A stretch of DNA of 64,000 nt, from contig UROG01000002.1 of the NCBI GenBank assembly GCA_900549485.1, forward strand, positions 1-64,000, written 5' to 3'. The notes under the pieces were generated by a model that worked only from the letters and a program-made list of their open reading frames with translations, searched no databases and was not told the origin of the DNA. Position numbers and translations under genes: made by a program. Origin of the DNA: an uncultured Eubacteriales bacterium (lineage in GTDB: Bacteria > Bacillota > Clostridia > Oscillospirales > Oscillospiraceae). Below, piece by piece: positions 42,799-51,445 of the stretch; position 1 is the first letter of the stretch; the number at the start of each line of letters is the position of its first letter.

Positions 42799-43641
42799 GT
42801 GGCAACAGGTAAAAGATACTACTGGATGAAGCTCAAAGAGTCGTTTATGACTTCGGACACGATCGACTACTTCATGGGGCAGCCAGACGGTGCAAACTAT
42901 GTTGTTCTCTATCAAATGCTCTGCCTTAAGACCATCAATACGGATGGTAGGCTATCCAGACAAATCGGCGAGGTCATTATCCCGTTCGATATTGAGAAAA
43001 TCAGGCGTGATTGCAAGTGGTTTTCCGCTGATACCATCCGTATTGCTCTTAATCTCTATAAGGCGTTCGGCCTCATATATGAGGATGTGGACGGAACGCT
43101 GGTTCTTGCAGATCATAAAAATCTGGTTGGCAGCGAAACTGACTATGCTGAGAAAAATAGGCGTTTACGAGCCAAAGGGACAGCTGCACCAGCTCTGCCA
43201 GATGGACACAACGTGTCCCCGGATGTGTCTGACGATGAGGCTGAAACTGTGTCCACAGATAATAGAGATAAAGAGAATAGAGATAAGAGTTTAGATATCA
43301 GAGGTATAGAGAACAGAAATAAGAAAGAGAAAAAAGCTGACGCTTTTTCTGTTTTCGCGGCCGAGGACAGCGAGTTGCTTTCCGCACTCCGTGATTTTGA
43401 AAAAATGCGCAATAAAATCAAGAAGCCGCTGACCGACCGGGCAAAAACTATGCTCATCAACAAGCTCAGAAAGGAATTTCACCCTGAAGATTGGATACCT
43501 GCTTTAGAGAGGAGCATATCCCACTGCTGGCAGGATATTTATCCAGTCAGCGAGCGGGATATCTATTGGCCGCAAAGCCGCTCTGCAATGGATGACCTGA
43601 AAGAGCTGCACGAGCTTTTCGACAGGGAGGATGATATATGA
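42799..43641 (+). CDS. Phage replisome organizer / initiator
   Basis: 280 aa. The N-terminal 110 residues (KRYYWMKLKESFMTSDTIDYFMGQPDGANYVVLYQMLCLKTINTDG) match the phage replisome organizer N-terminal domain; a variable, charged linker follows (about 120-190), then a helical C-terminal domain. Binds the phage origin and recruits the helicase loader encoded next. Start is GTG at 42799 after GGAG. The linker is A-rich compared with its neighbours, so an origin inside this gene is possible. Confidence 0.8.
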   Translation: MATGKRYYWMKLKESFMTSDTIDYFMGQPDGANYVVLYQMLCLKTINTDGRLSRQIGEVIIPFDIEKIRRDCKWFSADTIRIALNLYKAFGLIYEDVDGTLVLADHKNLVGSETDYAEKNRRLRAKGTAAPALPDGHNVSPDVSDDEAETVSTDNRDKENRDKSLDIRGIENRNKKEKKADAFSVFAAEDSELLSALRDFEKMRNKIKKPLTDRAKTMLINKLRKEFHPEDWIPALERSISHCWQDIYPVSERDIYWPQSRSAMDDLKELHELFDREDDI

Positions 43642-44159
43642 CAAAAAAGGAAATGACAGAGATTTTCGCTGTCATGAAATTAGCCTATCCGAATGCCGAA
43701 ATGTTCAAGGGCGGCATAGAGACGCTCAAGCCCACGATTGAGCTTTGGGCTTCCTGCCTGGCAGATGTGGACTTTTGGACAGGGCAGCAAGCTCTTGCCC
43801 GTGTTTGCCGGGAGTGCAAATTTCCGCCGACGATTGCCGAATTCAGGACGCAGGCCAAGGCCGCAGCAAAAGCTTTTGATTTAACTGTGAATCGGTATAT
43901 CAACGACTTGCGCACGGCTGATTACATAGAGGGCTTAGACGTGTACTATGCGCGGCTTGCTCCCGGCGACCCGCTCAAAAGAGCAATCGACCTTATGGGC
44001 GGTGTGTCAAAGCTCATAACCACCTACGATCATGCAGGAGAATCAAAATCGATATGGAATTGGGCTCAGTTCGAGACCTGCCTGAAAGAAGCCATGCACA
44101 GCGGCGACGCGCTGAGCGGCAAATCGTCAAGTGCGCTGCCGGCCGCAAGAAAGGAGTAG
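43638..44159 (+). CDS. Replicative helicase loader (G39P-like)
   Basis: 173 aa helical protein. MTKKEMTEIFAVMKLAYPNA followed by VDFWTGQQALARVCRECKFPPTIAEFRTQA matches the loader-and-inhibitor domain of SPP1 G39P-type proteins, which bring the host replicative helicase to the initiator. Overlaps the initiator stop by 4 bases (ATGA). Confidence 0.75.
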   Translation: MTKKEMTEIFAVMKLAYPNAEMFKGGIETLKPTIELWASCLADVDFWTGQQALARVCRECKFPPTIAEFRTQAKAAAKAFDLTVNRYINDLRTADYIEGLDVYYARLAPGDPLKRAIDLMGGVSKLITTYDHAGESKSIWNWAQFETCLKEAMHSGDALSGKSSSALPAARKE

Positions 44160-44161
44160 CG

Positions 44162-44344
44162 ATGTCGATAGAGCAAAAAAACAAAATCTGTGCGATCACG
44201 GCATTCCTCGGCGCGGGCTTTGCAATAGGCGCCATAACCGGGATGATGGGCGGCCATATCTCCATAGGCGATGGCATTCGGCAATTTCTGATTGCAACGC
44301 TTATGCTTATAGGCGGCATTTGCGGCGGAGGACATCGGGGATGA
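44162..44344 (+). CDS. Small phage membrane protein
   Basis: 60 aa with two hydrophobic segments (CAITAFLGAGFAIGAITGMM and IRQFLIATLMLIGGICGGG). AGGAG lies 6 bases before the ATG at 44162. No family recognised. Overlaps the RusA start by 4 bases. Confidence 0.6.
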   Translation: MSIEQKNKICAITAFLGAGFAIGAITGMMGGHISIGDGIRQFLIATLMLIGGICGGGHRG

Positions 44345-44766
44345 ACATCCATATCACGATACCCGGAGAGCCAAAAGGTAAAGAACGCCCGCGATACAGC
44401 AGCAAGAGCAAAACCATCTACACGCCGGCGAAAACCGAGAATTATGAAAAGCTGATTGCTGATACATACAAGGCTGAATATGGCAATCTCAAATTCTCGG
44501 CCGGTGAGCCGCTGGAAATGCGCATATTGGCGTACATCGGCATTCCAGCGTCAGATACCGTTTCAGCGCGTTTGAAAAAGCTGCGCAAAGAAACCAGACC
44601 GACAAAAAAGCCGGACTGGGATAACATCGGGAAAATCGTTGCCGATGCCCTTAATGGCGTCGCATATCACGATGATGCGCAGGTCGTTGATGCAGTAACG
44701 CGCAAATTCTACTCAGACAATCCGCGAGTAGAAATAGTCATTCGCCCGGCGCGCAGAGAAAAGTAA
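44341..44766 (+). CDS. rusA: Holliday junction resolvase RusA-like
   Basis: Endonuclease (141 aa) that resolves branched phage DNA. MNIHITIPGEPKGKERPRY and the catalytic aspartate region KKPDWDNIGKIVADALNGVAYHDDAQV (Asp near 92, 94, 102, 111) are diagnostic. AGGACAT precedes the ATG at 44341. Placed after the replication genes, as in many phages. Confidence 0.9.
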   Translation: MNIHITIPGEPKGKERPRYSSKSKTIYTPAKTENYEKLIADTYKAEYGNLKFSAGEPLEMRILAYIGIPASDTVSARLKKLRKETRPTKKPDWDNIGKIVADALNGVAYHDDAQVVDAVTRKFYSDNPRVEIVIRPARREK

Positions 44767-44795
44767 ATTTAATCAACTACGAAAGGAAAATGATA

Positions 44796-45197
44796 ATGAG
44801 CAACGCAGTAGAACTTTCCCTTGAGAGTGAGGCTTTCAATGCATTCAAGGCTGATTTTAAGCAGCTCCTCAACAGCACCCTCAACACCATGCAGCAGAAA
44901 GATGTTGAGAATGCGTCCATTACGGCCAAGTTCGAGATAAGTCTCCAGACTGGCGGTAATCCCAATCTCAGAGCACCCGACAGTGAGGATGAGCGCGAAA
45001 TCATCATGCCGATGTTCAAGCACAAAATCACGGCGGCAATGCAGCTCAAGGCCGAAAAGAGCGGATTCCTCGGCGGTCCAGATTTCGAGCTTGTATGGGA
45101 TAGAAATTCTGGCACATTCGCCATGATTCCCATCGGCAGCGATCAGACTTCCATTTTTGATGAACTCTATGAGGACGAGGAGGGTGAAGAGGTATGA
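44796..45197 (+). CDS. Phage protein, 133 aa
   Basis: Starts MSNAVELSLESEAFNAFKAD and continues with a beta-rich part (SITAKFEISLQTGG, APDSEDEREIIMPMFKHKITAAMQLKAEKSG). Small conserved proteins of this kind accompany RusA in clostridial phages. GAAAGGA is 8 bases before the ATG at 44796. Function unknown; overlaps the next gene by 4 bases. Confidence 0.7.
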   Translation: MSNAVELSLESEAFNAFKADFKQLLNSTLNTMQQKDVENASITAKFEISLQTGGNPNLRAPDSEDEREIIMPMFKHKITAAMQLKAEKSGFLGGPDFELVWDRNSGTFAMIPIGSDQTSIFDELYEDEEGEEV

Positions 45198-45376
45198 CCG
45201 GCAAGGATATAGAGATAGCCAAGCTCAGACGGCAGAACGAAAAGCTGAGAACCGACCTCGCTTTTGCGCTGAAAAATCCTGTGCAGGGCTGTAAAGTATG
45301 CAAATTCCGCGATGCTGACTGCTCTCGCAGCGGCCAGGACTGCCGCCCTGAATGGAGGGGAGAATCTATTGGATGA
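45194..45376 (+). CDS. Small cysteine-rich phage protein, 60 aa
   Basis: An N-terminal helix (DIEIAKLRRQNEKLRTDL, coiled-coil-like) and a C-terminal cysteine motif CKVCKFRDADCSRSGQDC that could bind zinc. GAAGAGG precedes the ATG, which overlaps the previous stop. Confidence 0.6.
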   Translation: MTGKDIEIAKLRRQNEKLRTDLAFALKNPVQGCKVCKFRDADCSRSGQDCRPEWRGESIG

Positions 45377-45551
45377 CAAATATGTTTATATCTGCACCAT
45401 GAATGGCTGCGGATTCGGCAAAGGCAATATGCCAAGATGCCGCCGCTGCGGATTCGAGGAAAAGGAGGCAGAGCGCCGCAAGGCGCTCCCCCTCATAAAA
45501 GGTGAAGACGGTCTCATGCGTAAGCACGTCGGCATAAGCAGCGATGAGTGA
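45369..45551 (+). CDS. Small zinc-finger phage protein, TTG start
   Basis: 60 aa from a TTG at 45369 with GGAGGGGAG upstream; a canonical start further upstream would overlap the previous gene more. CTMNGCGFGKGNMPRCRRCGFEEKEAERRK is a four-cysteine zinc-finger pattern. Function unknown. Confidence 0.55.
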   Translation: MDDKYVYICTMNGCGFGKGNMPRCRRCGFEEKEAERRKALPLIKGEDGLMRKHVGISSDE

Positions 45552-45840
45552 AAAAGGATACTGCTGGCTTTGCGGACGAAACGGCGCGCAAGACCCACTT
45601 GACAGGCATCACATATTCGGCGGCGCATATAGAGACAAATCCGAAAAATACGGGCTTGTTGTAATGCTCTGCCATGATAGTTGCCACATATTCGGCAAGT
45701 ATGCCGTACACAGAAACGCCGATACAATGCGGGAACTTCGGCAATATGGGCAGCAGATAGCAATGGAACGCTTCGGCTGGACGATAGAGGACTTCCGCAG
45801 AGAATTCGGAAAAAACTATTTGGAGGATAAATATGTTTGA
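45544..45840 (+). CDS. HNH-like small phage protein
   Basis: 98 aa. YCWLCGRNGAQDPLDRHHIFGGAYRDKSEKYGLVVMLCHDSCH has the cysteine pair, His-His and CxxxCH of an HNH/zinc-binding nuclease-like domain. In phages such proteins may be Holliday-junction or nicking enzymes; activity is not certain. ATG overlaps the previous stop; its own stop overlaps the ParB gene. Confidence 0.65.
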   Translation: MSEKGYCWLCGRNGAQDPLDRHHIFGGAYRDKSEKYGLVVMLCHDSCHIFGKYAVHRNADTMRELRQYGQQIAMERFGWTIEDFRREFGKNYLEDKYV

Positions 45841-47344
45841 AAATACGACAAACAGTCAGATGGTGTATCTGAGCATAGACGAACTTTTCCCTCATCCCGA
45901 TAACCCCCGCAGGGAACTTGGAGATCTGACGGAGCTTGCAGACAGCATTAAGCAGAACGGCGTTCTTCAGAATCTGACCGTTGTTCCCCGTATGGCCACA
46001 AGTGAGCTTACCGCTGAGTCTTGTCAGCAGGGTTATACCGTAATCATCGGCCATCGCCGTTTAGCTGCCGCAAAGCTCGCCGGGCTGAGTAAACTGCCCT
46101 GTGTCGTTATGGAAATGACCGAGAAAGAGCAGATTCAGACAATGCTGGTAGAGAACATGCAGCGCTCAGATTTGACCGTCTATGAAGAAGCGCAGGGCTT
46201 TCAGATGATGCTTGATCTCGGCGAGACGGTTGAGACTATCGCAGAAAAATCCGGCTTTTCACAGTCCACTGTGCGCCGCCGCGTGAAGCTGCTTGACTTG
46301 GACAAGGATAAATTTAAGCGAGCTGAGAGCCGCGGCGCGACGCTGGAAGACTATGCCGCCCTCGACAAGGTCAAAAATACAGACACCAAGAATCAGGTGC
46401 TCGATACCATAGGAACGCCGAATTTTCAGAATGAACTCAAAAAGGCTCTGGCTGAACAGCGGTATCTTGAACGCCGTGATGAATGGCTCAATGTTATAAA
46501 GACCTTTGCTGTTGAAAATGCAAATTGTGAGATTTCTACGCACAAATACATCTGCAATTATGGCAGGTGGAATCTGTCTGCCGAGGTCAAAATCCCGGAT
46601 GACGCTGACAAAGTCAAATATTATTACACAGTCAGCAGTATGCAGATAGACATCTACCGCGACAAAGATGATGCCCGTGAGGACGCAGAGCGTGCAAAGC
46701 GCGAGGAAGAGCGCCGCCAGAGTGAACAGATCGGATATGGGTTTGAGAGCATTACAAGCGCGCACTTCGAGCTCCGTTCCGAGTTTGTAAAAGGTCTGAG
46801 CAACGCAGTCTGCAAGAAGCACATGAAGGAAATCAGCTCCTTTGCAATGAAAGTGCTTTGGCTGATGTCCAGCGGCGGATATACCCATCCGAAAATTGAC
46901 GCAAAGCTTTGCGCATCGTGCCTCAATGTGAAGATAGAGGGAGACTACACGGATGACGAATTCTCCCTTGAAGATGAAACTGGATTTGTGAGCGCGTCAG
47001 AGGCTATGCCTGAAAAGCTCATTCTTTGCATGATATATTCCGCTGCTGACGGACGAGGCAAGGGCTATTGGTGCCGCAACTGGAAAGACGGCAAGTTTGC
47101 CTATGGGCATAAAGAAAACGAAATGCTCACAAGCATATATGAGTTGCTTGAAGCGCTTGGATATGAGGTATCCGACGAAGAAACGCTTATGCGGACTGGC
47201 TGCGCTGACATTTTCGAGCTGTATTGCAACGACGATACCCCGGCTATGGAAAGCAACGAGCTTGACGAGAAAGATGATAACGACTTCGATGACGCTATTC
47301 GGGAAAAGCTCAAGGATACTGTCGGTGATGTCGATGGAGTATAA
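45833..47344 (+). CDS. ParB-domain protein, long form
   Basis: 503 aa. ParB/Srx domain at about residues 10-110 with GHRR (73-76) and ENMQRSDLTVYEEAQG (107-122), then a helix-turn-helix (ETIAEKSGFSQSTVRRRVKLL, about 134-154): the complete ParB N-terminal layout. The remaining 330 residues are unrelated to chromosome-partition ParB and not recognised. It heads a ParB-SNF2-methyltransferase block, so a role in DNA marking or anti-restriction is plausible. GGAGG precedes the ATG. Confidence 0.8.
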   Translation: MFENTTNSQMVYLSIDELFPHPDNPRRELGDLTELADSIKQNGVLQNLTVVPRMATSELTAESCQQGYTVIIGHRRLAAAKLAGLSKLPCVVMEMTEKEQIQTMLVENMQRSDLTVYEEAQGFQMMLDLGETVETIAEKSGFSQSTVRRRVKLLDLDKDKFKRAESRGATLEDYAALDKVKNTDTKNQVLDTIGTPNFQNELKKALAEQRYLERRDEWLNVIKTFAVENANCEISTHKYICNYGRWNLSAEVKIPDDADKVKYYYTVSSMQIDIYRDKDDAREDAERAKREEERRQSEQIGYGFESITSAHFELRSEFVKGLSNAVCKKHMKEISSFAMKVLWLMSSGGYTHPKIDAKLCASCLNVKIEGDYTDDEFSLEDETGFVSASEAMPEKLILCMIYSAADGRGKGYWCRNWKDGKFAYGHKENEMLTSIYELLEALGYEVSDEETLMRTGCADIFELYCNDDTPAMESNELDEKDDNDFDDAIREKLKDTVGDVDGV

Positions 47345-48707
47345 AGAGTTTCTTGAACGCAAAGCGCAGACGATTCCCTGCTGTGGTTTCACCTTTCAGA
47401 AAGCCGAAATGAACCACAATTTGTTTGACTGGCAGAAAGACATCGTTTCATGGGCGCTGAAAAAAGGCAAAGCGGCGCTTTTTGAAGACTGCGGTCTTGG
47501 CAAGACAATACAGCAGCTGGAATGGTGCAGCATCGTTTCCGAGTACACAGGAATGCCGACCGTGATTCTTGCACCGCTGGCCGTTTCCCGGCAGACAAAG
47601 AAAGAAGGACTCAAGTTCGGATATGAGGTCAACATCTGCCGCAGCCAGAAAGATGTAAAGCCCGGTATAAACATATCGAATTATGAAATGATCGAGCATT
47701 TCAACCTCTCGACGTTCGGCGGAGTTGTTCTCGATGAAAGTTCAATCCTGAAGAATTACAGCGGAGAACTGCGCACACAGATTATTGAGTCGTGCAAAGG
47801 GACAGCCTTCAAGCTGTCCTGCACGGCGACGCCAGCCCCGAATGATTATATGGAGATCGGCAATCAGGCAGAGTTTTTGGGCGTGATGACACGCTCTGAA
47901 ATGTTGGCAACCTTTTTTGTACACGACGGCGGGGAAACAAGCAAATGGCGGTTGAAAGGCCATGCGCAGAATGATTTCTGGGAATGGCTTGCAAGCTGGG
48001 CCGTGGTTCTCACTACTCCGGCAGATCTCGGCTATGACGGGTCACAATATGTGCTCCCGGAGCTGAATATTCAGTATGTCGAAGTGCCGTCGGACCTGCC
48101 GTTCGCAGCTACACTATCGGAGCGCAGGGAGGCGCGCAGAAAAAGTCTTGATTCCAGATGTGCCGCTGCCGCGAGGCTCGTTGAAAAAGAGCCGAACGCG
48201 CAATGGCTTATGTGGTGCGATCTGAATGACGAGGCCGATAAGCTGTGCAGCATCGTGTATGGCGCGCGTGAAGTACGAGGTTCTGACAGCTCCGACAGAA
48301 AAGATGTGCGCCTCACTGCCTTTACGGAGGGCTTGATACGTCGGCTTGTCACCAAGCCCAGCATTGCCGGATTCGGTCTGAATTGGCAGAAGTGTCACAA
48401 CATGATTTTTGTCGGCCTTTCCGACAGCTATGAAATGCTGTATCAGGCAATTCGCCGGTGCTGGAGATTCGGGCAGAAGCAGCCCGTAAATGTCTATATT
48501 GTCATTTCTCAGGCGGAAGGAGCTGTAAAAGAGAACATCATCCGCAAAGATGAACAGTGCAAGGCCATGATTGCCGAAATGGTCAAACACACAAAAGACA
48601 TTCTGGCAGCAGATATAAAGGCCACTGTCAGAATGACAGACTTATACGAGCCAACGGTTGATATGACAACTCCATCATGGCTCATTGAAGGAGGATACGC
48701 AGCATGA
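47334..48707 (+). CDS. SNF2-type DNA helicase/translocase
   Basis: 457 aa superfamily 2 ATPase. DWQKDIVSWALKKGKAALFEDCGLGKT (Walker A near 52-58), VVLDESSILKNY (DExx-like), LSCTATPAPND (motif III), KPSIAGFGLNWQ and QAIRRCWRFGQKQPV (motif VI) are SNF2 signatures. Such translocases in phages move on double-stranded DNA, often beside a methyltransferase. Starts at ATG 47334 (or 47328), overlapping the ParB gene; it overlaps the methyltransferase start by 4 bases. Confidence 0.88.
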   Translation: MEYKEFLERKAQTIPCCGFTFQKAEMNHNLFDWQKDIVSWALKKGKAALFEDCGLGKTIQQLEWCSIVSEYTGMPTVILAPLAVSRQTKKEGLKFGYEVNICRSQKDVKPGINISNYEMIEHFNLSTFGGVVLDESSILKNYSGELRTQIIESCKGTAFKLSCTATPAPNDYMEIGNQAEFLGVMTRSEMLATFFVHDGGETSKWRLKGHAQNDFWEWLASWAVVLTTPADLGYDGSQYVLPELNIQYVEVPSDLPFAATLSERREARRKSLDSRCAAAARLVEKEPNAQWLMWCDLNDEADKLCSIVYGAREVRGSDSSDRKDVRLTAFTEGLIRRLVTKPSIAGFGLNWQKCHNMIFVGLSDSYEMLYQAIRRCWRFGQKQPVNVYIVISQAEGAVKENIIRKDEQCKAMIAEMVKHTKDILAADIKATVRMTDLYEPTVDMTTPSWLIEGGYAA

Positions 48708-49591
48708 AAGTATTAGGCCAGAAAAGCGGTGAAAACTGGGTGCTGTACAACGGCGATTCATGTGAGATCCTTGTCGGCATACCGACCGCCAGCATTCACT
48801 ATTCGATTACATCTATCCCGTTTGCGTCGCTGTACACTTACTCAAATAGCGAAAGAGACCTCGGAAACAGCAGAAACTATGGCGAATTTGCAGAACATTA
48901 TCAGTACCTCGGCAAGGAATGGTACAGAGTGATGATGCCCGGCCGCTTGGTGTCTATCCACTGCATGAATCTTCCCGCTATGAAAGAGCGGGATGGTTTT
49001 ATCGGGGTGAAAGATTTCCGAGGCGATGTGATTCGATGGATGCAGACTTGCGGTTTTATCTTTCACAGCGAAGTGTGCATATGGAAAAATCCCGTTGTAG
49101 AAATGCAGCGCACAAAGGCTCTCGGCCTCCTGCATAAACAGATTCGCAAGGACAGCGCAATGAGCAGAATGGGCATCCCCGATTACATAGTCACATTCAG
49201 AAAGCCGGGGATGAATCCTGAGCCTCTGGAGCATACGCACGAGAATTATTCTGTTGACCATTGGCAGCAGGTCGCGTCCCCGGTTTGGGATGAGTATCCC
49301 GCTCCTGTGTGGTGGGACATCAATCAGAGCGCGACTCTCCAGCGCAAGAGCGCCAGAACAGAAAAGGATGAAAAGCACATCTGCCCCTTGCAGCTTCCGG
49401 TCATTGAAAGATGCGTTGAGCTGTGGAGCAAAGAGCATGAAATAGTCCTCGACCCGTTTGACGGTATCGGCTCAACAGGATACCAGGCACTCAAGATGGG
49501 GCGGCGCCATGTAGGGATAGAGCTGAAGGAGAGCTATTTCAGGCAGGCTGCACTAAATCTTGAAGCTGCGGAGCGGGAGGCGCGGGCATGA
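48704..49591 (+). CDS. DNA methyltransferase, beta-type N4/N6
   Basis: 295 aa. The SAM-binding motif I, VLDPFDGIGSTGYQALKMGRRHVGIELKESY, is near the C-terminus and the catalytic region, HYSITSIPFASLYTYSNSERDLGN, near the N-terminus, the beta-class order. The catalytic motif, normally (D/S/N)PP(Y/F), reads SIPF, so the first proline is replaced. Probably methylates phage DNA for protection. ATG overlaps the helicase stop. Confidence 0.85.
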   Translation: MKVLGQKSGENWVLYNGDSCEILVGIPTASIHYSITSIPFASLYTYSNSERDLGNSRNYGEFAEHYQYLGKEWYRVMMPGRLVSIHCMNLPAMKERDGFIGVKDFRGDVIRWMQTCGFIFHSEVCIWKNPVVEMQRTKALGLLHKQIRKDSAMSRMGIPDYIVTFRKPGMNPEPLEHTHENYSVDHWQQVASPVWDEYPAPVWWDINQSATLQRKSARTEKDEKHICPLQLPVIERCVELWSKEHEIVLDPFDGIGSTGYQALKMGRRHVGIELKESYFRQAALNLEAAEREARA

Positions 49592-49902
49592 CACGAAAAA
49601 GGTACGTTAAGTTGCTTATGTCTCGCGGATTCAGCCGAAATGAAGCAAACGCAGTTGCACAGCGCGCACTCCAAATCCAAGGCTCTTATTCAGCGGCAGC
49701 AAAATACATTCGGCCAAAAATAAAATTCGTCGTAGAAGGACTCGAAGAATTTCAAGATGCGCTATTTCGAGTTTCTGCCAGCATGGAGGATTTCGCCCGA
49801 GCTTTGCAGGAGCTATGCGCATCAGGGAAACCCGCGCCGCAAAGCCAGCGCTATGTGGAGTTGGAGGATAACAACGGTGCTGATAATCACGATTCATGTT
49901 GA
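49588..49902 (+). CDS. Phage protein, 104 aa
   Basis: Basic N-terminal helix (RKRYVKLLMSRGFSRNEANAVAQRAL) then a helical region. No family recognised. Overlaps the methyltransferase stop by 4 bases, so it is co-translated with it. Confidence 0.65.
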   Translation: MTRKRYVKLLMSRGFSRNEANAVAQRALQIQGSYSAAAKYIRPKIKFVVEGLEEFQDALFRVSASMEDFARALQELCASGKPAPQSQRYVELEDNNGADNHDSC

Positions 49903-50056
49903 TGCACCTGCTGGTCAAGCAATCGGCGTAAAAGAGCAGATTGCTCAAGATTTGGAGCGCTTCGGAGATACAAAAGTTATCTCAATCAAAGAATCTTTAC
50001 CGCAGCAGTTGGGAATGTTCGCCGACGCACATAACAACCATGAACGAAAGAGGTGA
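49877..50056 (+). CDS. Small phage protein, 59 aa, GTG start
   Basis: GTG at 49877 has GGAGG 9 bases upstream. Encodes a beta-strand start then a charged helix (KEQIAQDLERFGDTKVISIKESL). The frame overlaps the previous gene's end. Function unknown. Confidence 0.5.
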   Translation: MLIITIHVDAPAGQAIGVKEQIAQDLERFGDTKVISIKESLPQQLGMFADAHNNHERKR

Positions 50057-50061
50057 AGTAA

Positions 50062-50601
50062 ATGCGTGAATATATGTCCTGTGCCGGCACTGAAATGAGC
50101 GGGGGCAATCAGGTGTATATTCATTACGGTTCAAAGCAGTTTGATATAAGCAAATTTGAACCTATACGAAATTGGTGGAATAAGCCGCACGGAGGGTTAT
50201 GGGCAAGCCCTATAAATGCCGATTATGGTTGGAAAAGATGGAATGCAGAAAGCCACTATAGAGTGTGTTCCGAAGAAAACTCATTTCGCTTTACTCTGAC
50301 GCCTGACGCCGTTGTATACTGCATTGACAGCGAATCAAAGGCGCTGGGTCTGCCGAGCCTACCTTGGCCTTTTCCGGATATCAAATACCCAAGCACAAGA
50401 ACCTTTGACTTTGAAAGGATTTTGCATGCAGGCATTGACGCTATCGAACTCAAGCTTTCTACTGATAGGCAGCTATATTGGGTGATGTATGGATGGGATT
50501 GTGACTGTATCCTGATCCTTAATCCGGATGTCATCGTCCCGCTTGACACCGCCGCCGAACGAGCCGCCAATAAACGCGCAGCATTGGATTGGGGGTACTG
50601 A
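50062..50601 (+). CDS. Phage protein with a possible ADP-ribosyltransferase-like fold
   Basis: 179 aa. QVYIHYGSKQFDISKFEPIRNWWNKPHGGLWASP, then a beta segment (FRFTLTPDAVVYCID), resembles phage proteins whose HYG...KPxGGLWxS pattern reminds me of NAD-binding ADP-ribosyltransferase folds. I cannot confirm the catalytic residues. AAAGAGGTGA lies upstream of the ATG. Confidence 0.5.
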   Translation: MREYMSCAGTEMSGGNQVYIHYGSKQFDISKFEPIRNWWNKPHGGLWASPINADYGWKRWNAESHYRVCSEENSFRFTLTPDAVVYCIDSESKALGLPSLPWPFPDIKYPSTRTFDFERILHAGIDAIELKLSTDRQLYWVMYGWDCDCILILNPDVIVPLDTAAERAANKRAALDWGY

Positions 50602-50603
50602 CT

Positions 50604-50927
50604 ATGGCTGCTATTAGGTTGATAAAGCGTGCCAAATACGCTGGTGATGTCCATGCAGAACTAATAAAGTCGGGGTGGGATCTGGATGCAGCGACTTTGT
50701 TTGTTGAGAACATTCCAGATGCTGATGTTGCGCCAGTGTTGCATAGCTATTGGGAAGAATACGCTTGTTCGCAATTTATGGGGGTGGATGAATGGGGCGA
50801 GCCGAAATGGCGTGATGGCAGATTTTACATCTGCCACAATTACAAATGCCGGAGAAAAACAGGTGTAAAAAGCAACTACTGCCCCAACTGCGGCGCGAGA
50901 ATGGACGGTGTCGAAAATGAAGTGTGA
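50604..50927 (+). CDS. Zinc-ribbon phage protein, 107 aa
   Basis: The C-terminal half has a zinc ribbon (YICHNYKCRRKTGVKSNYCPNCGARM). N-terminal part is helical and acidic (DVHAELIKSGWDLDAATLFVENIPDADV). GGGGG precedes the ATG at 50604, preferred to TTG 50589. Short zinc-ribbon proteins are frequent in clostridial phages. Confidence 0.65.
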   Translation: MAAIRLIKRAKYAGDVHAELIKSGWDLDAATLFVENIPDADVAPVLHSYWEEYACSQFMGVDEWGEPKWRDGRFYICHNYKCRRKTGVKSNYCPNCGARMDGVENEV

Positions 50928-51210
50928 AAAATGCGGCCATGAGTTAGGTGCATTAAGTGTCGATATGTTCAACTACGATGGCAGCGACAGACTCGTTGAC
51001 GTTGCATTCCGCGAGGAAGAGGAAAACGCGGTAGTAATCGACACTGCGCAAAACTGGACTGGGTATGAGCTTTCCGAAGAAGAAAGGTCAGACACAATCC
51101 ACTGCCCGAACTGTGGAAGATTCCCATTTGAGAACACTGAAATCCACGTTTATGATGTGATTAGGCTGGTAATGTTCAGAAAGGACGGTAAAACAGATGG
51201 AGAAGCTTAA
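50917..51210 (+). CDS. Zinc-ribbon phage protein, 97 aa
   Basis: Two CxxC pairs: MKCEKCGHELG at the start and TIHCPNCGRFPF later, with an acidic middle (VAFREEEENAVVIDTAQ). Start ATG at 50917 with a weak GGACGG upstream; GTG 50908 is the alternative. Function unknown. Confidence 0.6.
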   Translation: MKCEKCGHELGALSVDMFNYDGSDRLVDVAFREEEENAVVIDTAQNWTGYELSEEERSDTIHCPNCGRFPFENTEIHVYDVIRLVMFRKDGKTDGEA

Positions 51211-51445
51211 ACCTTGCCCATTCTGCGGTGGGAAAGCCCAATTTTTAGTAAAAACCCACATGGAGCGTGGGATTACAAGGGGGTATTCCTTTGGCGTATA
51301 CTGCACAAAATGCGACATTACTACGTCAAAAACAAATTATGGCATTGAGTTTCAGCTTAACGGTAACGGCGAAATAGAAATAACACTGGATGAACGTTTA
51401 TTGGCAGTCGAAGCATGGAATAGGAGGCCTGACAATGCAGGATGA
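51197..51445 (+). CDS. Lar-like restriction alleviation protein
   Basis: 82 aa. MEKLKPCPFCGGKAQFLV, VYCTKCDITTSK and the closing EAWNRR match the Lar family found in phages, some of which modulate host restriction enzymes. GACGG and AAA precede the ATG. Specific activity unproven. Confidence 0.75.
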   Translation: MEKLKPCPFCGGKAQFLVKTHMERGITRGYSFGVYCTKCDITTSKTNYGIEFQLNGNGEIEITLDERLLAVEAWNRRPDNAG

